A stretch of DNA of 64,000 bases from Chinchilla lanigera (Eukaryota; Chordata; Mammalia; Rodentia; Chinchillidae), in assembly GCF_000276665.1 (NCBI RefSeq), contig NW_004955435.1, forward strand, positions 895,163 through 959,162, written 5' to 3'. Positions within the stretch are counted from its first letter, which is position 1. The number at the start of each line of letters is the position of its first letter. The translations under genes were made by a program, and so were the position numbers. A model generated the notes under the pieces. It made no database searches and was not told the DNA's origin. It saw nothing but the letters and a program-made list of their open reading frames with translations. Below are positions 9,434-20,999 of this stretch, one piece after another.

Positions 9434-10644
9434 ATATGAATAAAAGAAGTGAGACCTATCTAGGTCTTCATCTAATCTTTCACCTTAAATAATTGTTCTC
9501 TGAAATTTGTTTTGCCATTTTCCCTTCTGTTATGTCCAATGTACATAATTGTAAGTAGTCAGACACTAGACCCTGAGACATAACAGCAAGAACAAAACAA
9601 ATAAAGAAAATCCAGAGAGATGACGCCGCGTAACATCCAGTGGGTTTGAGAATTCTTTTCTTATTGTTTCTGATGATAATTTTTGACTAAAAATTTAATT
9701 TTGTCACTTGCTCGTTCAGCTCAATAAAAATTTTACAATGGCCTAGTTTTCTCTGACATTATTGTGACTGTTGGGGATACAGGGAACATGACAAATCCCT
9801 TCCTCTGTCCTCACAGATTTTGCAAGGGAGGAATAAAAGTAGCAATAGAGACAGAAGTTTGCTACATAAAGAAAGAAGCCTCAAAACTGAAATAAGCTGT
9901 GTTTTTTTCCTGCAAATCCTTTCCAAAATATAGACACAATCTCTTTTCCTGACTTCACAACGACATACACATAGCTCAGTTATTTCTTTTCAATGCCTGA
10001 TCCTACCATAAAAGTTCTATTTCTGTAGCTTCTACCTTAAGAATTTTACTATTTTAACTTATTGCTTTATTATATAAGTGGTGTATGCTGAAGTCTGTGT
10101 GAGAAAGAGAAAGAAGGACTCCTTAGGTTGTTCTGTTATTTTAAATTTTGAGTGAATTCCACCTCTGGTCTAAAAATAAGTTTAAATTAAAAAGCAGAAA
10201 AGCAAGCAGTAATATATGCCATTTGGAAAAGAGCTGGTAAGGTTGTGAATAGAACCCTTCTCAGAAATTGGCCTTGGGATAGCTGTATCTTTTTACAACC
10301 TACTTTTTGTTAATCTATTGTTAAGATTTTTACTGAAGCAATTGAGGGCCTGTAAGATTATTTCTTCCTATTTTGAAGTTTCATCCTAGTGTAATATCCA
10401 TATACCAGAAAGACGAGTCTATTTCTTTCCCTATATCAACCAACCTAGCTTCTTCTTGTCCAAAAGTTCGGAAGACTCTAAACTTTGCTATATAGGTTCT
10501 ACTGTTCTCAATTCTCATCCCTGCACAGCTTTGCTGTCATGGGCAAATGACAAATGAGATTCTCACAACTTCAATGAAGTTTTGCCGTAAGTCATGCTGT
10601 CCTTTTATGCCAGCCAGCTGACTGAGCAAAGTTGGCATTTTGTA
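9434..10644. other. Unassigned sequence, with a possible L2 scrap at 9755-9850
   Basis: AT-rich with no coding signal. The 9755-9850 stretch (GGGGATACAGGGAACATGACAAA..) resembles the L2 segment 'ggggatacaa..gaacaagac' but is short. Confidence 0.4.
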
Positions 10645-11028
10645 AGTATCTTAGTTACTTTTCTCTCATTGCTGAGACAAAATGCCCAACACCCAAAGCT
10701 AAAGGAGGAGAGGTCTATTTAGCTCACAGTCTGTGGAGGTTTCAGTCCATAATCAGCTGGTTCCAAGGCAGGGTGGCACGGCAGAGGGGCAACAGCTTAT
10801 GGCAGCAGAAGACAGCCAAAGCAGCAAGGTCAGAAGGTGGGGGCAAGCCTCTTTTCTTCCCTTATATTGCAGGGGACCTGCCTGAGGGTGTAACACTCAG
10901 TCCCTCAATCCCAGTACTAGAAAATGAACCAACCACAAACTCCAGATTCAGCTGCCTCTGGAAAACCTACCCACCATTACTGACTGCATGAGGCTTTGGG
11001 GGACCATTCAGACACAAACCATAACAGT
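10645..11028 (-). repeat. MaLR-type (ERVL-MaLR) LTR, antisense
   Basis: The minus strand begins TGTTATGGTTTGTGTCTGAA at 11027 and continues GGTCCCCCAAAGCC, the opening of MST/MLT1-type LTRs. The other end reads 'TCTTAGTTACTTTTCTCTCA..GCTGAGAC' near 10650, the usual 'gcaatgagaaaagtaactaaga' LTR end on the minus strand. Length of about 380 bp fits a solo LTR. Confidence 0.65.
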
Positions 11029-11946
11029 GAGTTTTGTGGGTTATTGTCAGTTAGACTGGACCCAAATTCCCTGCTCAGGAGAGAGGTGTGTACTTATTGG
11101 ACCTAGTTACTGACCATTCTTTCTTAATATTGTTACGGCAATTTAGAGAAAGAACAGCAACAAGCGATCATCTTAATTATGCCTCAGCTAACCTGATAAA
11201 TAACTGCAGTACTAGAGAATTTAAATTGGATAGGCAGCAGCATGTACTGCAGTCCACAGTCACCATTCCCAATAGTTATGGTTCTGGAAAGTATAGCATG
11301 ACGACGTTGTTTTATTCTGTTTACCGGAGTCACAGAGAAATCTTATTATTATTATTTCTCTCAAAAAACTTTCAAAGGGGATGTGAACATCTAGCAGTTT
11401 TTCTGTCATAATACTCAGAAAAGAACACATGTGTCTTTGAGCGTGGTCTCACCCCCATTGTATGCACATCATAGTGACAATTTCGTGTCTCCATGACCTT
11501 GGGAAGCTGTTATTAGAAAGTGGCTACTTTTGCCAGTGATTTTTGTGTGTGTTAGATCTGAGAAGAGATAATGTGGGACAATCTTTCGCTTCTGTGGATT
11601 GTGACCATTAATACCTGCCGTAAATGTTACCCTATGCCCTGAGTGAATCATGTCTGAACATGGTACTTGTAGCTGCCTGTCCTCTGAACTTCTATCACAA
11701 TGTGTAGCCTGAGGGCCTTAGGCTGAGAGGTCATCAAAGAAAAAAGAATAACCCTGAAGTACCCATAACATCTGATACAGATATCTTTTTAATGTTTGAA
11801 AACACCAGGTGTTAGAAGTTGTAATCCTGCTGAAAATACCCCCAAAATTGTATTTGACTTGGACGGATGATTGAAGCAAGAAATGTGACTATTTATTTCT
11901 AAAGCTAGTGACAGGAAAATAACAAATCCTAAAGCTGTAATAAATA

Positions 11947-11948
<2 letters not shown>
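11029..11948. other. Unassigned sequence
   Basis: No recognisable repeat or gene. The 107-codon frame at 11088-11411 has no domain and ordinary composition. Confidence 0.45.

Positions 11949-11988
<40 letters not shown>
11949..11988 (+). repeat. (GT)20 microsatellite
   Basis: Twenty uninterrupted GT dinucleotides, likely length-polymorphic. Confidence 0.98.
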
Positions 11989-11990
<2 letters not shown>

Positions 11991-12757
11991 GGCTTCCATA
12001 AGATTTCAAAATTTAAAAAAATCAAGGACTTTTTTCCTTTTCCACATTTCCCAAGGATGTGGTATATAAATCACAGGATCTTCTCTAAATAGGAAGTTGC
12101 TACCACTAATGACAAAAACAAAAATTTCTGGTATCAAAAAACACAACTGATATAGTTTAATTTGTCTTTAAGAGTCAAGGAACTTGAACAGAGAGTCATG
12201 GAAACTTTAACAACCTGCAAAATTACAAAACACAAATGAGAACAATTTAGACTCCCCTCTTGTAAAGGTGTCTCGGGACAATTATTTGGAAATCAGCTTG
12301 TGAAGGACTTAGAAATATTGCTTTCTGATTTGAGTCTTTCTGGAAGTAATATTTTGTTAGTAATTTTGAGTAACTGTGGGTATCGCTGCATAATGTCTTA
12401 TTTATGTAGCAGCTTCTAAGAGCCTCTGCAGGTGTACAAAGAGGGCTTTGCCTGCTCCAGAGCTGGTTCTTCTCACAGAAACACGCTTTGACAAGTTTGC
12501 ATTTTTCCCTGTAATTACTGGGTATTCAACTCCTCTCAATCTCTTGTCATCAACCTTGCTCCTAGTTTAAAAGTTAAAGTCTCTTTCAGCGCTCCAACTG
12601 ATGACCTCAACTCTTTTCCTAGGTACTTTTCTCCCCTTTTTGTCTTGATCCTCACCCGGGGAAACTGGCAAGTATTACAGCAGAAGCCCAGGTTAAAGGC
12701 ATTGGCTGGAGATAAGTGAGCTCCTAGCGCTCTGACCTGCTGTTTATACAACTTTGA
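11989..12757. other. Unassigned sequence
   Basis: No gene or repeat recognised. Confidence 0.45.
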
Positions 12758-12890
12758 GGAGGCTGTGCCACTGTTTGCTCAACTATGAAATGGAAATTAA
12801 AAACACTTCCTTCAGGGTTTGAGGATTAGATGATATAACAAATGCACATAAAATTCCTGGCTCTATGCCTGGCAAAGAATGAGATCTTAA
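12758..12890 (+). repeat. MIR SINE
   Basis: GCTCAACTATGAAATGGAAAT is the MIR 'cctcatctgtaaaatggg' segment; then 'TTTGAGGATTAGATGATATAA' and 'CTGGCTCTATGCCTGGCA' follow in MIR order. Confidence 0.75.
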
Positions 12891-14284
12891 GAAGTGCTGA
12901 GAGTAGATGTTTTCACTACAGTTATTGCTACTCTAGCCTACCTGAATTCCAAGGCCGCTCTTTCCAAATCCTTGCTTGTTCCTTACCCGAGTTCATGGGA
13001 CATAAACATAGAGCCTCTACGCCTGCACCTGACGACAGGAAATAGCTCCTGCGGACCTTGAAGTTCCTCACCTGGTACAAATCTACATTTGGGAGGAAAA
13101 CATGAACCCAGAGATCCAATTGGGGAGGCAAATATGAAGTTGCTGGATTTCAGGACGGCAAATCCTTCATTTCTCATGTGAGAAGGACTGTTTTGGAGTT
13201 GTCATGGGTTCAGCTACACCTAAATGTTCTGCTTGTTACCTAAGCAATGCAGAAATTGCTCCCCACTCTCTTGCCGTTGATTTTCTGTAATACCCACAAA
13301 ATCGGTATCATGAGCTTGTTCTGATCATGCTCTTTGAGCACTGGGGATACTCTGAATGAAATCCTCATTTTCAAATCAAAAAAGACTGGGGATAGAGTTA
13401 GGCAAGGCATATCCTATTGTTTGATGTGACAGGAATAAACTTAAAACGTTAGCACTCACTCCTTCATATCTCTGTGAATCTCCCAGTCTTTTTTCTAATA
13501 CCTTCTCCTATTAACTCCAATCAGCCCAACGTATTACCTTAGTTTTCAAAATGTTGCGTTATTGGAGAAAGAATACCTAGAGAGGACTACTTGCCCTGCG
13601 CACCATGAGCTAAGGTGAAGGTTTAAAACCAAAGGGAAAGCCTTACCTTTACTCCATGAAGATTTATAGTAATAAATTGACAGTAGATAGATCAAATAGG
13701 AGAAATGACACTCAAATTTATTAATGTGTAAAAACACCAGAGTGATACACAGTGTAATGCTCAAAGAAAAGTTTAGATAGTTGAAGTTTAAATACCCTAT
13801 GGGCAAGAGGGAAGTGGGGAACAACAGCAGTCGGCAGATGATAGTATTAAATCATTCCCTTTGGAATGCTGAATGGAGCCAAAATAAGGAAGGAGTGCAC
13901 GTGGCGAAAGCCTGCCTAGGTGTGCTGGCAGATTTTAGTCTCCCTTCCTGTGAAATAAATTTAGTCTCCTTTGGTTAAAGAAATTCTGGCAAGAAGACTG
14001 AAGGCGATGGTATTCCTCCTCTGGTGAATGAACTCGGGAAGGTGAAGGAACTTTGTCAAAGCCTCTCCCAGTGCTGTAGGAGGGAGATAAAAGGAAAAGT
14101 CAAAGGGACATAGATTCTGAGGTAGACTCCAAGGGCCTCTCAACAAGCCAGCGCCAGTCACTAGGTATCATTCTCTGAGCCCTAACAAATCTTCTCCAGG
14201 ATTGGAATGGGGGCCTTGGAACAGTATATCAGCAAAGTTCCCCATAACCCAAGTTCTAGAAAATGGACGAAGGCATAGAAATAG
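12891..14284. other. Unassigned sequence
   Basis: No confident repeat or gene. Opposite-strand short frames at 12842-13177 are mutual shadows. Confidence 0.45.
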
Positions 14285-14777
14285 CTACTGGATTAGATAG
14301 ATACACTCGAGGCTTTTATAGGTAAATGGTCACAACTAGAGACCACACTCATAAGTGAAATAAATCAAACATACATATGCAAGCACTGCATTGTTTCACT
14401 AGTGTACAACCTGAAAGAGTTCATTTAAACTAGGAGATAGGATAGACATTGTGAAATGATAGGAAAGCACTCAAGGGCAAAGGGCAATTGGGATGTGGGA
14501 AAAGAGAAGGGAAAGAAGGAGAAATTTTGTATGTATGTATATACAGGATAGTTAACACAGTTGTTCTACTGCCTTCTATTTCTTTGCTGAAAGAAACTGT
14601 CAATGAGTCCTTGATTGATCAATGTCGCATGTTTCTATCTGTTTTCATGAGAAAGCACTTTGAAGATATCAATATGTAATACAACAAACATTGTTAATTT
14701 CCTACCACTTTGTTTGTAACTGTATTGTCTGTACTGTTCTTTTGCTGTTTTGTGAAATGTTGTCTGTCTGTTGATGT
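14285..14777 (+). mobile_element. LINE-1 3' UTR fragment, plus strand
   Basis: Plus-strand counterpart of the minus-strand copy at 18345-18604: shared blocks include GAAAGAAACTGTCAATGAGTC, CTTTGAAGATATCAATATGT and 'CTACCACTTTGTTTGTAACT'. The left part (14310-14440, 'GGTAAATGGTCACAACTAGA') matches the ORF2-3'/3' UTR boundary also seen at 16745 and 63840. It stops before the expected poly(A), exactly where the LTR at 14778 begins. Confidence 0.75.
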
Positions 14778-15240
14778 TGAGAAAGGGAATATAGAGACGG
14801 AAGCTTGAACACAGGCCAGGAGAGATTCAAAGGTGATGAGCTGGGGCTGAAGCAGGAGTTAGGGTGCAGCCAGCAGGCTGGGCAAAGGGGTGCACCTGTC
14901 AGTCACAGACAGCCAAGACACCCAGTGCCTTCTTCATTTTTTTCTGGAGCAAAATCAAGCAGATTTTTTGATAGGATGGCCTAGATTTGACATCAGCCTG
15001 GAGAACTGGGTGTCGAGGGCAGGTATAAAAGATACTGGCCATTAAGCCAGTGGCCACTGCGGTCCCTCTTTCACAGCGGCCTGCTCTCACTTTGCAGAGC
15101 ATACTTCTTTTTCTATCTTCAGTACAGGTAAAAGCTTTACTACCTTTTGTGTCTGTCTTGTCCATATTCTTCGTTCAGGACAGCAAGAACCTGAAAGACT
15201 CTCCAGATGGAGCCCACAGCACTCTGACACCCTGGTAACA
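14778..15240 (+). repeat. Solo LTR, class I ERV, related to the 4.6-9.4 kb provirus
   Basis: Begins TGAGAAAGGGAATA and ends GGTAACA, so it has TG...CA termini over 463 bp. A TATAAAA box lies at 15024-15030. The last 130 bp parallel both LTRs of the provirus upstream ('TTACTACCTTTTGTGTCTGT', then TTCTTCGTTCAGGACAGCAAG). The first half differs, so it is a distinct subfamily. No internal retroviral sequence follows, consistent with LTR-LTR recombination. I found no clear 4-6 bp duplication. Confidence 0.65.
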
Positions 15241-16224
15241 GGGCTACACTGGGCCATGGACTGATTCAGGGCTGGAAACCTCACGCACAATCTTTGCATC
15301 CCAAGACCCACTGCAGCAAAGTGAGCTGTGTGGATTCCCACCCTGCGTTACCTACAGGTTCGGCAGGCACTGGCTCTTACTTTCCTTTACTTACCTATCA
15401 GCAGGATTTAAAATAAGAAGAATTTTTCCCTCTGATACTATTTCTTTCACAATGGCTTGAAATAAAATATCACCTCATTACTTGACCTGAATCTACTGTA
15501 AACAATCATGCTGAATTCCTAGAAATATAAGCTGAAGTGGCCTCTAGATTTAGCTTTCAGTGTTGAATTTGGAACAGTATGACTTTGCCATTACTATTAA
15601 CATAGAACTATTAATCGGAATAACATTGTATTGCTATACGGTCTTAGGGAGGAAACTAGAAATCCTTTGTGACTTGCTCCTTTGTTTTTTTTTGGCATTC
15701 TGACATTATGCAGATGAACAATTGCTCAATATGTAAAGTCTAAATGGTGCTTTTTATTCAATAAAGTATTGTATTATTGAATGAATTATAAAGAGGCACT
15801 ATCCTTCGCACATTAACTTAGAATTTGCTGCTTAGAGCAAAATCTTGCTTTTCTTTCAGATGCTAATAACATATATTCCCTGCAAAGTAAGGTTATTCTC
15901 TAAAAGGAATGGGTAAGACTTGGTTTGCTTTCATTATTTATTTTGCTTAATAATGATTTCCTGCAGTAATAGAGTAACATTTTTCCTTATTGTCCCTTAT
16001 GGTAATTTGAATTCAGTTGATACCTTTCTGCCTTGGCCAAGTTGAAATATTATCAGTTATAAAGTAATTAAGTCAAAAGTATAATTCTCTTCTGATGACT
16101 CATATTAATTGTTGATGAATGCTCTTTTTTGTAAAAAAGAATGAAAGGAGTTACCACATTAATGCTATCAGCATTAATATACATAATATTACCCAAGCAG
16201 TTTTATACAATGGAGAGATTATTA
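15241..16224. other. Unassigned AT-rich sequence
   Basis: No gene or confident repeat. Confidence 0.45.
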
Positions 16225-16395
16225 GACTTGCAGTAGATGGAGACATTCAGTGCTTCTAACATGAGTTTGGGTCTACATACCTGTCAGGCGAATGATTTTA
16301 AGTGAGTTACTGTAATCTTCTGTAGAATAAAATTTCTCATCTCTGAAATGCAGAGGAAACTACATTGTCAAACCCTACAGCATTTGTGAGATGAA
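16225..16395 (+). repeat. MIR SINE
   Basis: MIR order is visible: 'GAGTTTGGGTCTACATACC', 'TTAAGTGAGTTACTGTAATC', 'TTTCTCATCTCTGAAATGCA'. Old and diverged. Confidence 0.7.
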
Positions 16396-16734
16396 GTCAG
16401 GGGGAATAGTTTCGTGAAGGTTTATTGCTAACTAGACACTATATGCAAGCAACCTAATGTAGTCAAAATGTATACTGACATTTGCTCCCTTGCTTTTAGA
16501 AAATATTGAAAAATCCTTTCCTGAATTTTGTTATATACTTTTAAAGAGTTAAACTTTCGCAGCAATTTTATCTAGTCTAATCTAAGATTATAAAGACATG
16601 AGTTAAATTTCTTATTTTTCTTTTAAGTTTCTCTGAAACCTTAGACAAGAGTTTACATTCCTGCACCTCTGTCATTTCCCCTGGTAAAATCAGTCTGTCT
16701 TTCCTCCCATATTTTCCTCAATTATGATGACTTA

Positions 16735-17150
16735 TAAGGTTTCGTAGGTAAATGGCTACACCTTGAGACCACATAGTAAATGAAATAAATCAGGCACACG
16801 TTTAAGTATCACATGATTTCTCTTATGTGAGAAACCCAAACTATAAATAAAGCACAAAATAAAAGACAGGTGATAAGAATTAGGGAGGTCTTGTTCAAAT
16901 GGAGAGGGGAACAAGAGACAGAGGAAGAGGGAGGGGATAGAGAAAGAGTGATTGAGGAAAACATGGAGTTGGAACTTTTGCAAATGGGAAGGGAACCAGG
17001 CTGGAGGGAGGCAGGGATGGGGGGACTGGGAATGAAGAGAGACTTAGAATGAGTTATATACATGTACCAGCCTCCCATGGTGAATGTGATCACTGCGTAT
17101 CGCAAACGTGTACTCATAAGAAGGAACTTTGAAGAAATCTCAGTCCAGTA
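16735..17150 (+). mobile_element. LINE-1 3' UTR fragment with polypurine tract, plus strand
   Basis: GTAGGTAAATGGCTACACC and 'CACATGATTTCTCTTATGTG' then AGAAACCCAAACT match the plus-strand L1 at 63830-63935. The following 16900-17050 is a long A/G-dominated tract, characteristic of L1 3' UTRs. Open frames on both strands here (for example 17159-16809 minus) are composition artefacts. Confidence 0.7.
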
Positions 17151-17364
17151 ATGATGCATATTAACAGCTTAGACTAAGAAGTACTGATAGAGATTGTCAG
17201 TGTTAGGGAATGGGAGTCTGATGGTCACCCTAGCTGTGTCTTCTTGAGCTGCATGTGAGATGTCCATTTATCCTTCTTTATTGAGGGTGCTGAAAAATCA
17301 CTGACAAGTGAAGATAGCTTTCGGAATCCTATGTGGCATCTCAGCAAAAGCCACACCTTTCTTT

Positions 17365-17458
17365 CCTTTTTTTTTTTTTTTTTTTGATCAGGGAATTGAA
17401 CTGAGGACCTCACACTTGCCAGGCAGGCACTGTGCTGCTGAGCTATATCCCTGGCCCA
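17365..17458 (-). repeat. Older ID-family SINE, antisense
   Basis: T run (minus-strand A tail) at 17367-17385, then CTTGCCAGGCAGGCACT, 'GCTGAGCTATATCCC' and a GGCCC end, which is the same tRNA-derived layout as the young IDs but diverged and lacking the GGTACCGG segment. Confidence 0.7.
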
Positions 17459-17883
17459 GAACCCACATCTTGAAAAGCGACATGACAGTAGTATTTCAGG
17501 ATGACAATGTAATATGGGGAGGTGGCTACACAGGTGTTGAAGAATCGAAAGAGCAACACAAAACAGGAAGGTATTGCAAGAAAGGCGACGCAAAAAGCAG
17601 CACTGCTCAGACTGAAGGATCAGAGGAAGGAAGGTGGCCTGCTGGCGTGAGCCACGAGGGGACTGGAGCGCCCCTCAGTGGAAGGGCGCATGCAGCTCTT
17701 GGTTTTCATGGAGGCAGCGATGTGAATGAATTAGGAGACTTCCAAAAAGACCTGCAAGTAGAGTCCACTTCCACTGCTGCCACAGCGGTTGCTGAAACAC
17801 AGAGCACTGACAACAGGAAGGACGAGGAAATAGAGAAACACGAGTCCCTCAAGTCCTGTTCTGGCCTCCCAGTCTCTGTCTAG
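17459..17883 (+). other. Open frame of unknown nature downstream of an old ID
   Basis: A plus-strand frame runs 17308-17883 (191 codons), but its first third reads through the antisense ID and its T run, so any real coding part would be 17459-17883 (about 140 codons, ending GLPVSV then stop). That part is GC-richer than the flanks, has several CpGs, and encodes a polar, E/T/S-rich sequence without a recognised domain, signal peptide or membrane segment. No poly(A), target-site duplication or splice site I trust frames it. It could be a decayed retrocopy, an LTR internal piece, or chance. Confidence 0.25.
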
Positions 17884-18314
17884 AACTCTGTATTCCTGGA
17901 GCTCTGTATAAAACTCAATAGCAAAGAAAAGCTGTTCTTAGAGTCCCGAGCCCCAGTATCATGAATCAGCGCTGGAAGGGCAGACCTCGAGTTGATGAAT
18001 AGCAGTTTAAAAACCAGCCCAGTTGGTTTTAGATAGAGACAGCTGCATATAGCCTCAGACCTGTGGGCATAAATAGTCTCTGAGTGGGATGGGGCAGGGT
18101 GGCTGGAGCCTATCCATCCTCTTCTGCTGTGGCAGCGAGAGTAGCTCTCCACTCGTTGTGCCCAGTAGGTACAGCGTGAAGCTCCAACCACTTAAAAACC
18201 ACTGTAACTTCCTCCCCTGAATTATCCTTTCCGCTTAGTCTCATGAGGCCGCTGTATTCCTGATATTTCAGAAAACTGTAAGAAAGAAGAGGAAGTACAT
18301 AAATAACTTTAGAA
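17884..18314. other. Unassigned sequence
   Basis: Moderately GC-rich; no repeat or gene recognised. Confidence 0.4.
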
Positions 18315-18324
18315 AGCCATTTTA

Positions 18325-18604
18325 TTTTTTTATTATTATTTTTTATTTTAAAGATAAAAGGAGGGAAACATTAACAGACATACAACATTTTACAACATAT
18401 CACAAGCACAATACAGACAGTACAGAGTTACAAACAAAGTGGTAGGGAATTAACAATGGTGGTTGTATTACATATTGATATCTTCAAAGTGGCTTCTCAT
18501 GAAAACAGATAGACATGCAATACCGGTCAACCAAAGACTCATTGACAGTTTCTTTCAGCATAGAAATAGAAGGCAGAAGAACAACCATGTTATCTATCCT
18601 GTAT
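18325..18604 (-). mobile_element. LINE-1, 5'-truncated 3' end with target-site duplication
   Basis: A 280-bp minus-strand L1 3' end flanked by AGCCATTTTA at 18315-18324 and 18605-18614. The T-rich left end is the reverse of the poly(A) tail. Its first 145 bp are nearly identical to the L1 part of the chimera at 7116-7261, so both derive from a recently active subfamily. Confidence 0.82.
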
Positions 18605-18699
18605 AGCCATTTTAAACTGATCTTTCCATTTGCCTATTTCATACCTTGATTCCATGCTGATGTTGTTTTAAAAGGATTTCAGAAGTAGAACTGATCTAA

Positions 18700-18840
18700 A
18701 CATTCTAGTCCAGTCATCATTAACGATAAAGAAGCTGAGGTTGAAGGAATGTGCTAAAGTGCACATTTAGTCACAGAGTTCAGATTGTCTTCCAGGTGCT
18801 CTAATTCCCAGTTTTAACTCATTCTACCATATCTTACTGC
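18700..18840 (-). repeat. MIR SINE, antisense
   Basis: Antisense MIR order: 'GATAAAGAAGCTGAGGTTGA', 'AGTGCACATTTAGTCACAGAG', 'CTTCCAGGTGCTCTAATTCCC'. These correspond to the 'gaaactgaggc', 'aaggtcacacag' and 'ccaggcagtctggctcc' segments. Confidence 0.7.
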
Positions 18841-18984
18841 CAGCCAGGATTAGATCATTATTTCATACATTTTTCAACCAACACTTATAGTTATTGACCT
18901 TAGTCATTGCTATGAAATCACAAACAACTGCATTAGTTTTAGAAATGTGGCTCCACCTTGTCATGTGCAAAGAAAACATCAAAC

Positions 18985-19689
18985 CTAGAATTAGGTCTTT
19001 GCCATTATGTCATTACTTTTGCTCTTGACTTTATTGGATTCCAGGTTTCCATTGGTAATAGAATGAAAAAAAGAAAAAGTCGAGAATGTGTGGTGGACTG
19101 ACAGCTGGTGGTCCACTTGAGAGGCCCAGCTGACCTGAGCCAGTGTGGTGCTGGAAGGTGTACCTGAGCACTGTCACCAACAGCATAAAAAGGAGAACTG
19201 GAGAGGAAGAAGAGGGCTGTTGGTCCTCCTAGAGAGCTCATCATACTGGCTTTCTGGATATAAACTCAGCTGTTCTCATCATCAGAGGAGCTTGGGACCT
19301 CTTTTTCACTGAGGATGGCTGCAGTACCTTTCAGGGGAGCTTTGGTCCTTCCTTTGAGAGTTGCTTTCTGGCTCCAGTGAAGATCCTTCAGCCTGTTGGC
19401 ACAGATCCTTCATCCCACTGGTGCAGATTTTCTAGCTTCCACCGCTTACCTTGGGTCTTCCCAATGCAGATCCATGAAACAGACTTGCGTGAGGCATTGT
19501 CGTGGGCTCTAGGCCTCCAGCTGGACTCATGAGGGGCACTGTTACAGGCTCTAGCTCTTAAGCTCAATGCATGTAAGACATTGCCATGGCATCTAAGCCC
19601 TCAGCTGGATTCTTTGGTTTTTCAATGTGTGGACAGATTTCCTACACTCTTTATATTTGACTCTTTGGGTGACTACTATAAAATAATCC
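18985..19689 (+). repeat. Probable ERVL-type LTR sequence, degenerate
   Basis: 'GCTGACCTGAGCCAGTG', 'CTGGATATAAACTCAGCTG' and repeated 'CTCTAGGCCTCCAGCTGGACTC'-like segments resemble mammalian ERVL/MaLR LTR text in the plus orientation, but I could not fix either edge. It contains three degenerate copies of a unit of about 44 bp at 19486-19616. Confidence 0.35.
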
Positions 19690-20237
19690 TCTAAATTATG
19701 TGTGCTGTATTAAATTGTGTCTCTTGCAAACACTGACTACAACAATATGTATGGGACTTATTAGAAAGGCTTACAAGATCAGAGGTAGGAGAGTCCACAG
19801 TGGCTGTCTGTACCCTGTGAAGTAAGAGGATCCCATAGCCACTCAGTCCAGAAGCTTGAAACACAGAACAACAGGGATGAAGGATACAGTACCATTCTGA
19901 GACTTCAGGCCTAGAAGCTTCCTGGAGGATTTCTGGCATGAGTTTGCTTTGAAAGGCTAAAGAAATTGGAGTCTTATGTCCGCAGGCCGTGGCGGCAATA
20001 TCCAATTCAGACCAAGTGGAATTTTTCAAATGCACAACTTCTTCCTTCTTTCCCTTTTATCCTATCCAAGATTCTAACCTATGGGATGGTCCTATCTGCA
20101 ATCAGCATGAGGCTTCTCCCTGCTTACATACCAATCGTCTATGAAAACACCCTCACAGACACACCCAGAAGTACATTTCACTAATGCATGGATTTCCTGG
20201 TATAGTCAAGTTGACACGCAAAGATTAAGGATCATGA
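19690..20237 (-). repeat. ERVL (MLT2-like) LTR, antisense
   Basis: Minus strand starts near 20237 with TGTCATGATCCTTAATCTTT, then GTGTCAACTTGACTATACC, and later GGGTGTGTCTGTGAGGGTGT. This is the stereotyped opening of ERVL/MLT2 LTRs. The opposite end ('GACTTATTAGAAAGGCTTAC') matches the family's other conserved block. Confidence 0.72.
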
Positions 20238-20279
20238 CAAGAGGACACCCTCACTACTGTGGGTAGGCATCATCCACTC

Positions 20280-20577
20280 CAGGGCTGGTGACCCTCTTAG
20301 AGCAGATACTGGGAAGTAGGAAGAGAACATTTAAATGGGAAGGGGAACAAAGGGGGTGAGAGAGGAAAAGGCAGGAAGAGAAAAGAAACAAAAATAGAAG
20401 GAAAAATGCAAACAAAACATTTGTCAATAAAGAGGGGAAAAGTGTTGAAGGGAGGGGAAGGGAATGGGGAAAGTAATCGAGATATATATTATGTACAGAT
20501 ACTACTCTATGATAAATTTGGTCTTTATGTATCAAAAGTGTACCAATAAAATTAATTAAAAAACTTTCAATGCTGAC
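20280..20577 (+). mobile_element. LINE-1 3' end with polypurine tract and poly(A) signal
   Basis: A G/A-rich tract (20330-20480) is followed by 'ATTATGTACAGATACTACTC', 'GTGTACCAATAAAATTAATT' and A residues. The layout parallels 16900-17120. The AATAAA and terminal A-rich stretch mark the 3' end of the element. Confidence 0.65.
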
Positions 20578-20999
20578 AAACAGCCAGCTGAGGCAGTCAC
20601 ACCGTAGGTTTGCCTTTACTTTGAAAGGGGAATTTTCTCATCTTTTTGTTGCTGTTGCTGTTGTTGAGTTGCAGTGTCTTGTAGGAGGCTAGATAATGAG
20701 GATTGAGACCTAATTGACCTTCTGTGTGAGCACAAAGGAGAACAACAGCAGGCTCTGCTCCTTAGGTAACATGCTGGCATGCTGGCATATTGCAAGCTTC
20801 AGGGAAGAGTCAACCTAGCTGAGATCTGGTTGTTACCTGGGCATATACTTAAATAAAAAGAGGCAGATGAACCTTCTGTCACCCTAATTACTTGCACCCA
20901 TGTCTAAGTAAATAAAAGCAAGTGAGCCAGATGCTCAGGGGTCTTTGTCCACCAGAGGCAAGAGCCCCTGGCTCCCTTTTAAAAGATTATCGCTGTGTC
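20578..20999. other. Unassigned sequence
   Basis: Contains a short TTGTTGCTGTTGC-type repeat near 20646-20666; otherwise nothing recognised. Confidence 0.4.

Noticed and set aside
16756..17159. Hydrophobic-looking minus-strand frames (75 and 116 codons)
   Set aside because: They are the complement of an A/G-rich L1 3' UTR tract, which gives S/P/L/F-rich translations by composition.
20254..20535. 93-codon minus-strand frame, very L/F/S rich, resembling a membrane protein
   Set aside because: Reverse complement of the L1 polypurine tract.
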